Positions 10,600 through 18,800 of a DNA stretch of 50,187 nt are shown piece after piece (position 1 is the first letter of the stretch; every line of letters begins with the position of its first letter). The position numbers and the translations under genes were made by a program. This DNA comes from an uncultured Adlercreutzia sp. (lineage in GTDB: Bacteria > Actinomycetota > Coriobacteriia > Coriobacteriales > Eggerthellaceae): assembly GCA_910585575.1 (NCBI GenBank), contig CAJUFS010000013.1, positions 1 through 50,187 of the forward strand. Direction: 5' to 3'. Under the pieces are notes generated by a model. That model was given only the letters and a program-made list of their open reading frames with translations, ran no database searches and had not been told where the DNA came from.

Positions 10600-11922
10600 C
10601 TACTGCGCCGCTGCCGCTTTCTTCGCGCGGCGGGCGGCTGCGCGTTTCTGCATGGCGTCGACGCAGGTGGCTACGGCGGCGTCGCCGGTGACGTTCACGG
10701 TCGTGCGGGCCATGTCCAGGATGCGGTCTACGCCGGCCACCAGGGCTACGCCCTCAACGGGCAGCCCCACTGACTGCAGCACCATGGCCAGCATGATCAT
10801 GCCCGAGCCCGGCACGCCGGCGGTGCCGATGGAGGCCAGCACGCTGGTCATCACGATGGTGAACTGCTGGCCAATGCTCAGGTCGATGCCGAACACCTGG
10901 GCGATGAAGATAGCGCAAACACCCTGGTAGATGGCGGTACCGTCCATGTTGATGGTGGCGCCCAGGGGCAGAACGAAGGAGGTCACCTCCTTGGAGACCC
11001 CCATCTTCTCGGTGCACTCCATATTGATGGGCAGCGTGCCCACCGAGGAGGCCGAGGCGAAGGCGAAGCCGATAACGGGCATCTCTCCCTTGAGGAACTT
11101 CAGCGGGCTCATGCGGGCAAACAGCTTGATGATGCCCGAGTACACGAAGATGATCTGACACGCCATGGCCACGTAGGCCACCACGATGAGCCACAGCAGG
11201 GGGCGCAGCACGTCGATGCCGTTGTTGGCAATGACGGGGCAGATCAGGCCGAATACGCCGAAAGGTGCTACGAGGATGATGCCGCGCATGATGGCGATGC
11301 ACACGTCCGATAGTGAGTTGCAGATGTCGATGACGGGCTTAGCTTTCTTGCCCGCGGCAATCATGCCGAAGCCGAACACCACGGCAATGACGATGACCTG
11401 GAGCATAGTGGCGTCGGCCATGGGTTGGAAGAAGTTGCTGGGGAAGATGTTCACCAGCGTGTCGATGAGCGACGGCGGGTCGGTGGCCTCGTAGGACAGG
11501 TCCTCGGTGGGCATTTGGTAGCCGGCGCCCACGTTCATGAGGTTGGCGAACACCAAGCCCAGCGTGACGGCGCAGGCGGTGGTGCACAGGTAGAACAAGA
11601 TGGTCTTGCCGCCGATAGCGCCCACTTTCTTCACGTCGTCGAGCGATACCACGCCGGCGATGATAGAGAACAGCACCAGGGGCACGACGATCATCTTGAT
11701 CAGGTTCAGGAAGATGGTGCCGAAGGGCTTGATGTACGTGTCGGCAATTTCCGGCGACCCTTGGAGAGCCAGACCTACCAGGACGCCCAGAATAAGCGCA
11801 ATGAAAATCCAGGTGGTAAGCGAGAGCCGCTTAAACCATGGCTTCTGCTTCGGGGCGGTCGGGGTGTCGCTAGAGACGGTGGCGTCGCTGGACTGAGCGA
11901 CGAGATCGTCGACGTGCTCCAT
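10600..11922 (-). CDS. Dicarboxylate/amino acid:cation symporter (DAACS family)
   Basis: Integral membrane transporter of the GltP/DctA type that imports glutamate, aspartate or C4-dicarboxylates with sodium or protons. The 440-residue protein has the family hallmarks: the first re-entrant hairpin serine-rich motif (FAFASASSVGTLP), the NMDGT motif in TM7 (GATINMDGTAIYQG), the second hairpin (SIGTAGVPGSG) and the TM8 region (DRILDMARTTVNVTGD). The C-terminus is a basic Ala/Arg/Lys tail. I chose the ATG at 11922 (MEHVDDLV) because AAAGGGA lies 6 bp upstream; an open frame reaches 12021 but has no support there. The gene is monocistronic, with a terminator on its far side. Substrate is not resolvable from sequence. 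Confidence 0.93.
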   Translation of the reverse strand: MEHVDDLVAQSSDATVSSDTPTAPKQKPWFKRLSLTTWIFIALILGVLVGLALQGSPEIADTYIKPFGTIFLNLIKMIVVPLVLFSIIAGVVSLDDVKKVGAIGGKTILFYLCTTACAVTLGLVFANLMNVGAGYQMPTEDLSYEATDPPSLIDTLVNIFPSNFFQPMADATMLQVIVIAVVFGFGMIAAGKKAKPVIDICNSLSDVCIAIMRGIILVAPFGVFGLICPVIANNGIDVLRPLLWLIVVAYVAMACQIIFVYSGIIKLFARMSPLKFLKGEMPVIGFAFASASSVGTLPINMECTEKMGVSKEVTSFVLPLGATINMDGTAIYQGVCAIFIAQVFGIDLSIGQQFTIVMTSVLASIGTAGVPGSGMIMLAMVLQSVGLPVEGVALVAGVDRILDMARTTVNVTGDAAVATCVDAMQKRAAARRAKKAAAAQ

Positions 11923-11998
11923 GGGGTTCCCTTTCGCTATGCGGTGTGATGAGCCCATTATAAGGAAGGGATCCCGTGTGAGGGAAGGGCAAAAGCAG

Positions 11999-12028
11999 AA
12001 GCGCCTCGCCCAGAGAGGCAAGGCGCTT
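11999..12028 (-). terminator. Terminator hairpin of the DUF1292 gene
   Basis: AAGCGCCT at 11999-12006 pairs with AGGCGCTT at 12021-12028, with three more inner pairs around CAGAGA. Reading on the minus strand it is followed by CTGCTTTTGC. It lies about 115 bp after the DUF1292 stop, upstream of the symporter. Confidence 0.65.
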
Positions 12029-12143
12029 GGTAAGCTCTACTGATGTGGTTGCGCGTGCTAAGCGGAGACGCACGGGGTGCGCACTCGGCTGTATACGAAT
12101 CTCGAGCTGTCGAGAGGTGCGAACCGTAGTAGCCGAACGCCCG

Positions 12144-12470
12144 CTATTCGTCGTCCTCTTCCATCATGTCCTCGAGTACGGCCTGCACGAGCTCCATCTG
12201 CTCTTCGGACTCCAGCTGACCCAGGGTGACCAACGGCAGGCCCGCCTCGCCCTCGACAATCTCAGCCGGGTTGTACAGCGCGGCCATCACTTCGATTTCG
12301 TCGCCCTCCTCGGCGTCCTCTTCGGCGAAGATGATGAAGTCCTCGCCAGTCTCGTCAACATGGAAGGTGGCGACCGTCTCGTAGATGGCGATGACGCCGT
12401 CGTCTTCCACCACCATAAAACGCTCGAGGTCGATCTCGTTCTCGTCGATGTTTTCCAACTCGTCAGTCAT
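12144..12470 (-). CDS. Small acidic DUF1292 (UPF0473-like) protein
   Basis: A 108-residue, strongly acidic cytosolic protein. Its core (DDGVIAIYETVATFHVDETG, FIIFAEED, DEIEVMAALYNP) fits the DUF1292 family, found widely in Gram-positive bacteria without assigned biochemical function. The C-terminus is unusually acidic (LEDMMEEDDE). Start ATG 12470 has AGGAG 7 bp upstream; an upstream extension to 12554 has no ribosome binding site. In many Firmicutes the family sits beside yrrK/ruvX, but here it stands alone between a symporter and a secreted protein, so context gives no clue to its role. Confidence 0.8.
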   Translation of the reverse strand: MTDELENIDENEIDLERFMVVEDDGVIAIYETVATFHVDETGEDFIIFAEEDAEEGDEIEVMAALYNPAEIVEGEAGLPLVTLGQLESEEQMELVQAVLEDMMEEDDE

Positions 12471-12625
12471 GACTGCTCCTTTGCATAGGTTTTGCCTGCC
12501 CGTAGTGTAACGCAGAGCGCGTTGCGGGAGGTCGCATCGTTGCCGTCGCCCCACAACAATTATTGGTTCATATCAACAAAGTAATGAGTTGTGACAACGA
12601 ATATAAGGACAAGGGTCGACTTTCC

Positions 12626-12653
12626 TTAAAAGAGAAAAGGTTCTTTTTATAAT
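12626..12653 (+). promoter_or_regulatory. Candidate sigma-70-type promoter of the WG/LRR protein gene
   Basis: A consensus -10 TATAAT at 12648-12653 is preceded, with a 16-bp spacer, by TTAAAA at 12626-12631 (4 of 6 matches to TTGACA). The region is locally AT-rich and lies about 40 bp upstream of the start at 12696. Confidence 0.5.
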
Positions 12654-12695
12654 GTTGACAGGGAGAAGATAAGGGCTGATGAGAAAGGAGAAGCT

Positions 12696-14702
12696 ATGGG
12701 ATCAGCCAACCAGAAAAGAGCGACGGGAGGATGGCGAGCGTTTTTGTGTATCGTGCTCGCAGCCGCCCTTGCGCTGTGCATGACCCCCGTTGGCGCCCTT
12801 GAAGCGCAGGCGGCCAGCACAGCGAAATCCTATGTGTACAACCATGTGTATGGCACGTACTCGGGGCAGTACGCATTGGGATTCACTTGGAACGTTAAGG
12901 GAGACGTTAACCCCTACAAGGGCGATCAACTCAAAGAAGTTGACATCCTCAGCGCCACCGGTGGTGTAACGCTGAAGGTGAAGTCGTCGGCTTTGGCGTA
13001 CGAGGGAGATCTTGATTCGTGGGTGTATCAGCTTATGTATGCCTATGGCGAAGCAGGGTCGAAGCTTCCGGGTACGGTGGGAGTGCCCGTGAAGGTGGGA
13101 GGAAGCCAGGCCTATCAGCCCTACACCCTTGCTGGCAAGAAGCTTTCTAACACTACGTACCGCTCCGTCGATTATTTCCAGAGCTCGCAGTTGAGCGGAG
13201 GCGGCGGCGCCCTGTTCTCGCGCTTAGATGGAGGGACGCTGATTGCGGATCTCTATAGTGATGCTGGCAAGAAGATCCAGACGCTATCCATCCCCGTGCC
13301 TGCAGGGTATGAGGATGCGGGCGTTTACGCCTATGATCTCAACGGCAAAGTCTACTGCGTGGCTTCTGCCTACTCGGAAGACGAGGGTGAGGCTTGGAAC
13401 GCCTATTATCTGCTCAAGAACGGTAAGTTTGAGAAGAGTGCCGCTCCCGCAGAAAGCTTTACCGACAGCGCCTACGTTATCGGCGGGGGCGTCTCTCTTG
13501 AAACCTCTTGGGACGATGACGACACCGAGCGCGCGTATCTCAAGCAGCCCAATGGGACGAAGATAGAACTACCCTCCACCAATGGCATGGAGTCTTACGA
13601 TGTCGTCAAAGACCTGGGCGTTAGCATTGGGAACGGCAACGGCTCTACGACGGTCTACAACAAGCAGGGCAAGGTTATCAAGACCATCAATACTGGCCAG
13701 AAGAATACCCATACGTCTTGGGAGAAGAGTGCGATTCCTGGTGCCTGGGTGCTTATTTGCGACGGAAGCCCTTATGCGGCCTACAATTCCTCCCTCAATG
13801 AGATAACGCGTGCTAACGCATCGTGGTATCTGTACGCTCAGGAAGCGGGAAAGCTGAACGGAAAGGCAGTCTATACAACGATAGCCGACTCTTCGAAGGA
13901 CTGGGAGCGCTATATCGTCATCGACGGCTCAGCCAAGCAGGTGAAAGTTGCCGGCTACGCGCTCGAGGCCAACTATCGCAACACTCCCATTCACACCTTC
14001 TCGAACGGGCGCAGCGTCGTTATCGCCAAGAACTCTAAGGGCAAGTATGGCGTGATCGACACTGCGGGCAACGTGTTGGTGCCGTTCTCTTACAGCGACT
14101 ATGCCAATGTGGGCGGTGGCGACTACATTATGATGAAGGCCTCCAAGGGGTGGCAGTTCGTCAAGGTGTCGCAGTTCGCTTCGGGCAAGGCCGTTAAGGG
14201 TATCACCTATACGGTTGGTAAGCTGAAGTACAAGGTGACCAGCACTTCCTCCAAGAACCGCACCGTCATGGTGGTGGGTCACGTGAGCGGCACGAAAGCC
14301 AAAGGCAAACTGAGCATTCCCAGTACCGTGAAGATTGGCGGCCAGAAGTTCAAGGTTACCGAGGTGGGAGCGTCGGCCTTCAAGGGTTCGGCCATCACGT
14401 CGGTAACGGTGGGTGCCTATGTGACCAAGGTGGGCGCCAGCGCCTTCTCCAGCTGCAAGAAGCTCACCAAGGCAACGTTGGGTAAGAAGGTGAAGTCGCT
14501 GGGTAAGAGCGCCTTCTCCGGCTGCAAAAAGCTCAAGACGATCACGATCAAGTCCAAGGTGCTGAAATCGGTGGGCAAGAGCGCTCTCAAGAACGTATAT
14601 AAGAAGGCTAAAATAAAGGTGCCTTCTTCCAAGGTGAAGGCCTACAAGAAACTGTTCAAGTCCTCGACGGGCTTTAAGAAGACCATGAAGGTGACGAAGT
14701 AA
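12696..14702 (+). CDS. Secreted WG-repeat / BspA-like leucine-rich-repeat protein
   Basis: A 668-residue exported protein. The signal peptide is residues 1-~40 (hydrophobic core FLCIVLAAALALCMTPVGAL, cleavage near AQA). A large unassigned beta-rich region follows. A WG-like repeat lies near residues 445-470 (KYGVIDTAGNVLVPFSY). BspA-type LRR_5 repeats span ~547-635 (IPSTVKIGGQKFKVTEVG, ASAFKGSAITSVTVG, SAFSSCKKLTKATLG, SAFSGCKKLKTITI). The C-terminal ~120 residues are very lysine-rich. There is no LPXTG signal. ATG 12696 has AAAGGAG 5 bp upstream and a good promoter before it. The next gene starts directly after the stop codon, which implies a shared transcript. Probable role is surface binding to host or microbial polymers; this is inference from the repeat types. 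Confidence 0.8.
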   Translation: MGSANQKRATGGWRAFLCIVLAAALALCMTPVGALEAQAASTAKSYVYNHVYGTYSGQYALGFTWNVKGDVNPYKGDQLKEVDILSATGGVTLKVKSSALAYEGDLDSWVYQLMYAYGEAGSKLPGTVGVPVKVGGSQAYQPYTLAGKKLSNTTYRSVDYFQSSQLSGGGGALFSRLDGGTLIADLYSDAGKKIQTLSIPVPAGYEDAGVYAYDLNGKVYCVASAYSEDEGEAWNAYYLLKNGKFEKSAAPAESFTDSAYVIGGGVSLETSWDDDDTERAYLKQPNGTKIELPSTNGMESYDVVKDLGVSIGNGNGSTTVYNKQGKVIKTINTGQKNTHTSWEKSAIPGAWVLICDGSPYAAYNSSLNEITRANASWYLYAQEAGKLNGKAVYTTIADSSKDWERYIVIDGSAKQVKVAGYALEANYRNTPIHTFSNGRSVVIAKNSKGKYGVIDTAGNVLVPFSYSDYANVGGGDYIMMKASKGWQFVKVSQFASGKAVKGITYTVGKLKYKVTSTSSKNRTVMVVGHVSGTKAKGKLSIPSTVKIGGQKFKVTEVGASAFKGSAITSVTVGAYVTKVGASAFSSCKKLTKATLGKKVKSLGKSAFSGCKKLKTITIKSKVLKSVGKSALKNVYKKAKIKVPSSKVKAYKKLFKSSTGFKKTMKVTK

Positions 14703-16154
14703 ATGTCTTTTGGCTCCGGCATCGCGATGCTGGGGGCGGTAATCGTGGCCGCCCTGGCACTTGCCCAGGGCGGGTTTTACCCCACCCCCGTCATCGTTGC
14801 CGGGGCCGTTTCTTTGGCGGGAGTCGCAGCGGCGATTTTCGTCAACCGTGCTGCCGCCCGCGCTCAGGGCGGCAGTTTGCGTAGGTGGGCGCTTTCCGGT
14901 GCCTTTATCGCCATTGCGCTCCTTAATGCTGCGAGCGCTGTGGCCCATGGATGGCCCTCCGAGGCGACGGGTGTCGTGCTGTGCTGGGTAGCGTTGGCGG
15001 CTTTCGCGCTTTTCTGCGGCAGCGTTCCTCTTCCCGAAAAAGCCACGGCTCTTGAGGGCCTGTGCTGGTTTGTGGCCGTTACGGCGGTATTTGGGCTGTT
15101 GGCGGTGGCTGGCCTGTTGCCCGCTGGAGGCACGATGGCGGCAGGGCGTCTGTGTCTGCTGTTCGAGTACTCCAATGCGACGGGTATCTGGTTTGGCCTG
15201 GGCGTCTTGCTTATGTCCGCGGCCGACAACAGCCGCATTCGTGCGTTGGCGCCTCTCGGGCTCGTTGCGCTGTTTGCCACGCAATCGGTAGGCGCGGTGG
15301 CGGTCACGGGCCTTGCGCTGACGGTGGCAGCGGTTGTGTTTATGCGGATGGGACGCTTTGCCGAGGCTGAGAGCCTCGCGCTTTCCTGGATCGCGGCCCT
15401 CGTTTCTTTTGCCCTGCAGTTGGTTTTCCCCGCTGCGGGTCTTGTGGGTGCTCTGGCGACAACCGTGGGTCTTTGGGTCTGGGGTGAAAAGCTCCAGGAC
15501 GGGCACCAGGTCGGCGATCGTGCGAAGCAACGTCGTAAGGGTGCTGCAAGTAAGGAGCGGAAAGCGACGGAAAAGCAGCAGGACGCGAAGGCGCGGAGAG
15601 ACGCCCAGGAGCGACAAGGCGTCTCGACTCAGGAGGGGGCGCGACGCCCTCGCGCCTTGGTCTGCATTGTGGTGGCGGCGATCGTAACCGTGGGTGCCGC
15701 CGCGGCTGTTCTGCTCCTTGAGCCGGCCCGATGGGTGGAAGCTCAGGGGACGTTCGCCGAGCGTTTCGTGATGATGCAGGATGGCCTCGCCTTGCTTGCG
15801 GCGAGTCCCTTGCTGGGCGTCGGGCCCGAGCAGTGGGCGCAGCTTTATCCAGGAATTCAGACCGTCGAGTATACGGCTGCAGTGAACCACTGTTCCTACT
15901 TGCAGCTGGCGTTGGACGGGGGAGTCTTCGTGCCGATTCTCTACGTTGGGGCGATGGGCGCAGCGGTAGTTAATTGCGCGAGGCGAGGGCACTGGCCCTG
16001 GGCTCTTGCGGTGGCGACGCTACTCGTGCACAGTGTCTTCGACTTCGACCTCCACTTTTTCGCATTGCAATTTTTGGCAGTTTTGCTGGTGAGCGAAGCT
16101 TCAGAATGTGAGGCCTTGCGTTCCGGCCAGTCGCGTCAGTCCGTGCGCTTGTGA
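14703..16154 (+). CDS. O-antigen-ligase-like (Wzy_C/WaaL) polytopic membrane protein
   Basis: A 483-residue protein with about 10-12 membrane segments. A hydrophilic, strongly charged loop (~265-320, rich in Lys/Arg/Gln) interrupts them. After it comes the characteristic Wzy_C region: ERFVMMQDGLALLAASPLLG, then VGPEQWAQLYPGIQTVEYT, then VNHCSYLQLALDGG. This pattern (late R, PLLGVG, H-x-x-YLQL) is seen in O-antigen ligases and polymerases, where the histidine acts in glycosyl transfer from a lipid carrier. The common HN dipeptide is HC here. Because an actinobacterium has no lipopolysaccharide, it more likely joins or polymerises a wall polysaccharide or glycosylates exported proteins. It starts immediately after the upstream stop, which hints at glycosylation of that secreted protein. 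Substrate unknown. Confidence 0.8.
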   Translation: MSFGSGIAMLGAVIVAALALAQGGFYPTPVIVAGAVSLAGVAAAIFVNRAAARAQGGSLRRWALSGAFIAIALLNAASAVAHGWPSEATGVVLCWVALAAFALFCGSVPLPEKATALEGLCWFVAVTAVFGLLAVAGLLPAGGTMAAGRLCLLFEYSNATGIWFGLGVLLMSAADNSRIRALAPLGLVALFATQSVGAVAVTGLALTVAAVVFMRMGRFAEAESLALSWIAALVSFALQLVFPAAGLVGALATTVGLWVWGEKLQDGHQVGDRAKQRRKGAASKERKATEKQQDAKARRDAQERQGVSTQEGARRPRALVCIVVAAIVTVGAAAAVLLLEPARWVEAQGTFAERFVMMQDGLALLAASPLLGVGPEQWAQLYPGIQTVEYTAAVNHCSYLQLALDGGVFVPILYVGAMGAAVVNCARRGHWPWALAVATLLVHSVFDFDLHFFALQFLAVLLVSEASECEALRSGQSRQSVRL

Positions 16155-16246
16155 CATTAGATTGTTCGTTGGTTCCATACAGTTGACCCTCAAAGAAGAA
16201 TGGAGTCAATTTATAGCCTTTGACTAGGCAAAACATCTATTGACCA

Positions 16247-16255
16247 TGATAGAAT
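16247..16255 (+). promoter_or_regulatory. Candidate extended -10 promoter before the first transglutaminase gene
   Basis: TGATAGAAT (TG-N-TAGAAT) at 16247-16255 lies 80 bp before the ATG at 16335. No good -35 is found at 17 bp. The same extended -10 form recurs before pgi and the LuxR gene. Confidence 0.4.
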
Positions 16256-16334
16256 AGCTCACTAAAAAGAATCAGAGCACGGCGCTTCCAGAGGGGAATT
16301 GGCTGCGTCGCGGAAACAAAGTGAGAGAGGCATC

Positions 16335-18692
16335 ATGGTTTCACTCAAGCGCAAAGCCGTCAGCATCTGCTGCGCCCTCACCCTCGCAACCTCCCTCGTG
16401 CCCGTATCGGCCTTGGCGGAGGAAAGCTCTCCGAATGAATCATTGCCTGATGCAAGCTTGCAGGAGGGGGTGGCTCAAGGGGAGGACGCGGTCTTTGAGA
16501 TAGCGGAGCCTGTCACCATTGATGCAGAAACCTCCGCTGACGTCCTTTCAGGCATTTCGCTATTTTCTCTCGAGAGCGTTGGTCCGGTGCCGCTGAAATC
16601 CTCCCATGAGATAGAGTGGATTGACAGAATTGATTTCACGGGTCATCAGTCAGCCCGTGACTTCTATGACGTGCTGGTGGAAGCCACGGATAATGATGGC
16701 GTCAAGGACTACCTAATCGAGGACGCCTACTTTGATCAGACTGCTTCATCGGTCGCCAAAGGTCAGACGGGAGGGTATGACGAAGCAGATGGGAGAGACT
16801 GCATCGTCATTGGACCCATTAGCTATTCAGGGGACTTTAACGACGCATTTTACGAAGAGCTAATTTACGCTTATGCAGCAGTGGCCGCTTTCGATCGCGA
16901 TCACCCCGAGGTATTCTGGCTAGAAGGGGGCGCTTCGTTTACGGGGTGGGGTATAGGATCAAATCTCTATCTTGGTTATGTTATCAAGAGTGATCGTAGG
17001 CTTGCTAGCTTCTCTTCGCAGCAGCAAATCAAGACAGCGATTTCAAAGCGCGATGCAGATGCGCAACGAATTCTCGATAAGGCGATCGGCTGCGAAACGA
17101 GCGCAGAGAAAATGACCGTGTTCAACGACGAGCTGACAAAAATCAATGCGTACAACACGAGCAGGGATTTAAACGCTGCCAGCAAGACCTATCCTGAAGG
17201 CTGGAGGTGCATAAGCGCCCTCGAGGGTCGCACTGGTTCTCTGGGGCCGGTTTGCGAGGGATACGCGCGGGCATTTAAAGTGCTGTGCGACAAGAGCGAT
17301 ATTCCCTGCGTATTGGTCGATGGTAAGGCAAAAAGCCAGCCTAACGCTGCTGGTGGAGCGCATATGTGGAATTACGCTCAGGCTGACGATGGAAACTGGT
17401 ATGCCGTTGATGTGACGTGGAATGATCCGAATCCGGGCAATACTCCCGTCTCTGGCTACGAAAACACAAAGTGGCTGCTTGTAGGTTCGGCCACCGTTGT
17501 GTCGGATATGCCGTTTTCGGAATCGCATCCAGTAGTGAATAGAGTGTTTAGCGATGGGGCGACAAATAGCGGTCTAGTCATATATCAGCAAAGTTACACC
17601 AATGGTCCCCAGTTGAATAAAGGGGCATATATTCCCCCTTCCTCTTATCAGGTAGATTTCCCCTGTAGTAGCGCGGTGTATGGGCAGCATCTTAAAGAGG
17701 TGGCGCTCGGTGCTCCCACAGCTGTCTCTAAGGAGGACGGTTCTGAGCTTTCCGTGGCAGCGCGCTGGGAAAACGAAAATGAGCAAATCAATCGGGTCGG
17801 AAGCGAGCGGTATAGGGCCATTTGCACGATAAGGGATGGAGAGACTTCGGTTCAACAGGTGGTCGAAGTCCCGGTTCTCGTGTCAGAAAAAGAGTTGGCG
17901 GTGATTCCGGGCGTGGTTGCCTCAAAGACTTATGACGGAACAGTCAAAGCGTCATTTAGCAGCGCTCCTCGGCTTGAAGGAGTTGTCTCTGGGGACGACG
18001 TGAAGCTGACCGCGACGGCGTCATTTGCGGATGCTGCCGCGGGGAATGCGAAGAAGGTGACCATTACCTATGCTCTTTCTGGCGCCGATGCGGGCAATTA
18101 CCGGTTGAGTCAGACCTCGGTCATCGCTACTGCCAATATCACTGCCCCCGAAAAGCCCGAAACTCCCTCAACGCCTGCGCAGCCGACTGCGCCCTCCAAC
18201 CCCTCCACGGGCTCGACGACGGCTCCTACTGTGAAGCCCTCGACCCCCGCGCCTCCTTCTTCGGGGTCGTCCACGACGACGAAGCCGGCACCGGCCCCCG
18301 CGCCGGCGCCGAGCAAGCCGGCGACGTCGCCCTCCACGCCGGCAAAGCCGACGGCCAAACCCGCCGCGAAAGCGCCTACCTTCAAGAAGACGAAAATCTT
18401 GAAGCTGAAGTCTTCCAAGAAGAAGACGCTGGCGGTGACCTGGAAGAAGGCAACCAAGAGCCCTGTGAAGTACCAGGTTCAGTACAGCACGGACAAGAAG
18501 TTCAAAAAGGGTGTGAAAACCGCCACCATAAAGGTGACTAAGAAGCTGTCTCGCAAGAGCTCACTGTCGACCACCGTCAAGAAGCTGAAGTCGAAGAAGA
18601 CGTACTACGTGCGCGTTCGGGCCAAGTACAGCATCGCGGGCAAAACCTACAACGGGCCTTGGACGGCGACGAAGAAAGTAAAGGTCAAGTAG
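16335..18692 (+). CDS. Secreted transglutaminase-like protein with YDG repeat and lysine-rich FnIII-like tail
   Basis: A 785-residue exported protein. The signal peptide is ~1-28 (VSICCALTLATSLVPVSALA). The transglutaminase-like papain-fold core has its catalytic triad in place: Cys307 (GPVCEGYARAF), His343 (GAHMWNY) and Asp359 (DVTWNDP). A YDG-type repeat follows (SKTYDGTVKASF, then LSGADAGNYRLS). Next are a Pro/Ala/Ser/Thr-rich linker (roughly residues 620-680) and a basic fibronectin-III-like domain (YQVQYSTDKKFKKG, TYYVRVRAKY). Such proteins act outside the cell as cysteine peptidases or crosslinking enzymes on wall peptides or proteins. I chose ATG 16335 behind GAGAGG; an in-frame TTG at 16299 is less likely. 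A paralogue follows at 18801. Confidence 0.88.
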   Translation: MVSLKRKAVSICCALTLATSLVPVSALAEESSPNESLPDASLQEGVAQGEDAVFEIAEPVTIDAETSADVLSGISLFSLESVGPVPLKSSHEIEWIDRIDFTGHQSARDFYDVLVEATDNDGVKDYLIEDAYFDQTASSVAKGQTGGYDEADGRDCIVIGPISYSGDFNDAFYEELIYAYAAVAAFDRDHPEVFWLEGGASFTGWGIGSNLYLGYVIKSDRRLASFSSQQQIKTAISKRDADAQRILDKAIGCETSAEKMTVFNDELTKINAYNTSRDLNAASKTYPEGWRCISALEGRTGSLGPVCEGYARAFKVLCDKSDIPCVLVDGKAKSQPNAAGGAHMWNYAQADDGNWYAVDVTWNDPNPGNTPVSGYENTKWLLVGSATVVSDMPFSESHPVVNRVFSDGATNSGLVIYQQSYTNGPQLNKGAYIPPSSYQVDFPCSSAVYGQHLKEVALGAPTAVSKEDGSELSVAARWENENEQINRVGSERYRAICTIRDGETSVQQVVEVPVLVSEKELAVIPGVVASKTYDGTVKASFSSAPRLEGVVSGDDVKLTATASFADAAAGNAKKVTITYALSGADAGNYRLSQTSVIATANITAPEKPETPSTPAQPTAPSNPSTGSTTAPTVKPSTPAPPSSGSSTTTKPAPAPAPAPSKPATSPSTPAKPTAKPAAKAPTFKKTKILKLKSSKKKTLAVTWKKATKSPVKYQVQYSTDKKFKKGVKTATIKVTKKLSRKSSLSTTVKKLKSKKTYYVRVRAKYSIAGKTYNGPWTATKKVKVK

Positions 18693-18752
18693 CCTCCTTC
18701 GAAGGAAATCGCGATGCTGCCTCACGGATGAGGGCGATACAATAAGGCCGAC

Positions 18753-18788
18753 GGGGCCGACGGTGCGTTCCGTCGGCCCCGTTTGTTT
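18753..18788 (+). terminator. Terminator hairpin abutting the ribosome binding site of the next gene
   Basis: A perfect 11-bp stem (GGGGCCGACGG at 18753-18763, complement at 18770-18780, loop TGCGTT) is followed by GTTTGTTTT. It would end transcripts of the upstream transglutaminase gene. The T-run ends one base before GGAGG at 18790-18794, so any promoter for the second gene must be upstream of or inside the hairpin. A possible -10 TACAAT lies at 18738-18743. Confidence 0.8.
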
Positions 18789-18800
18789 TGGAGGAAGCTC

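Noticed and set aside
13929..15992. 687-codon minus-strand open frame across the LRR and ligase-like genes
   Set aside because: Arg/His/Gln-rich reversed sequence, no motifs, opposite two genes with signal peptide or membrane segments.
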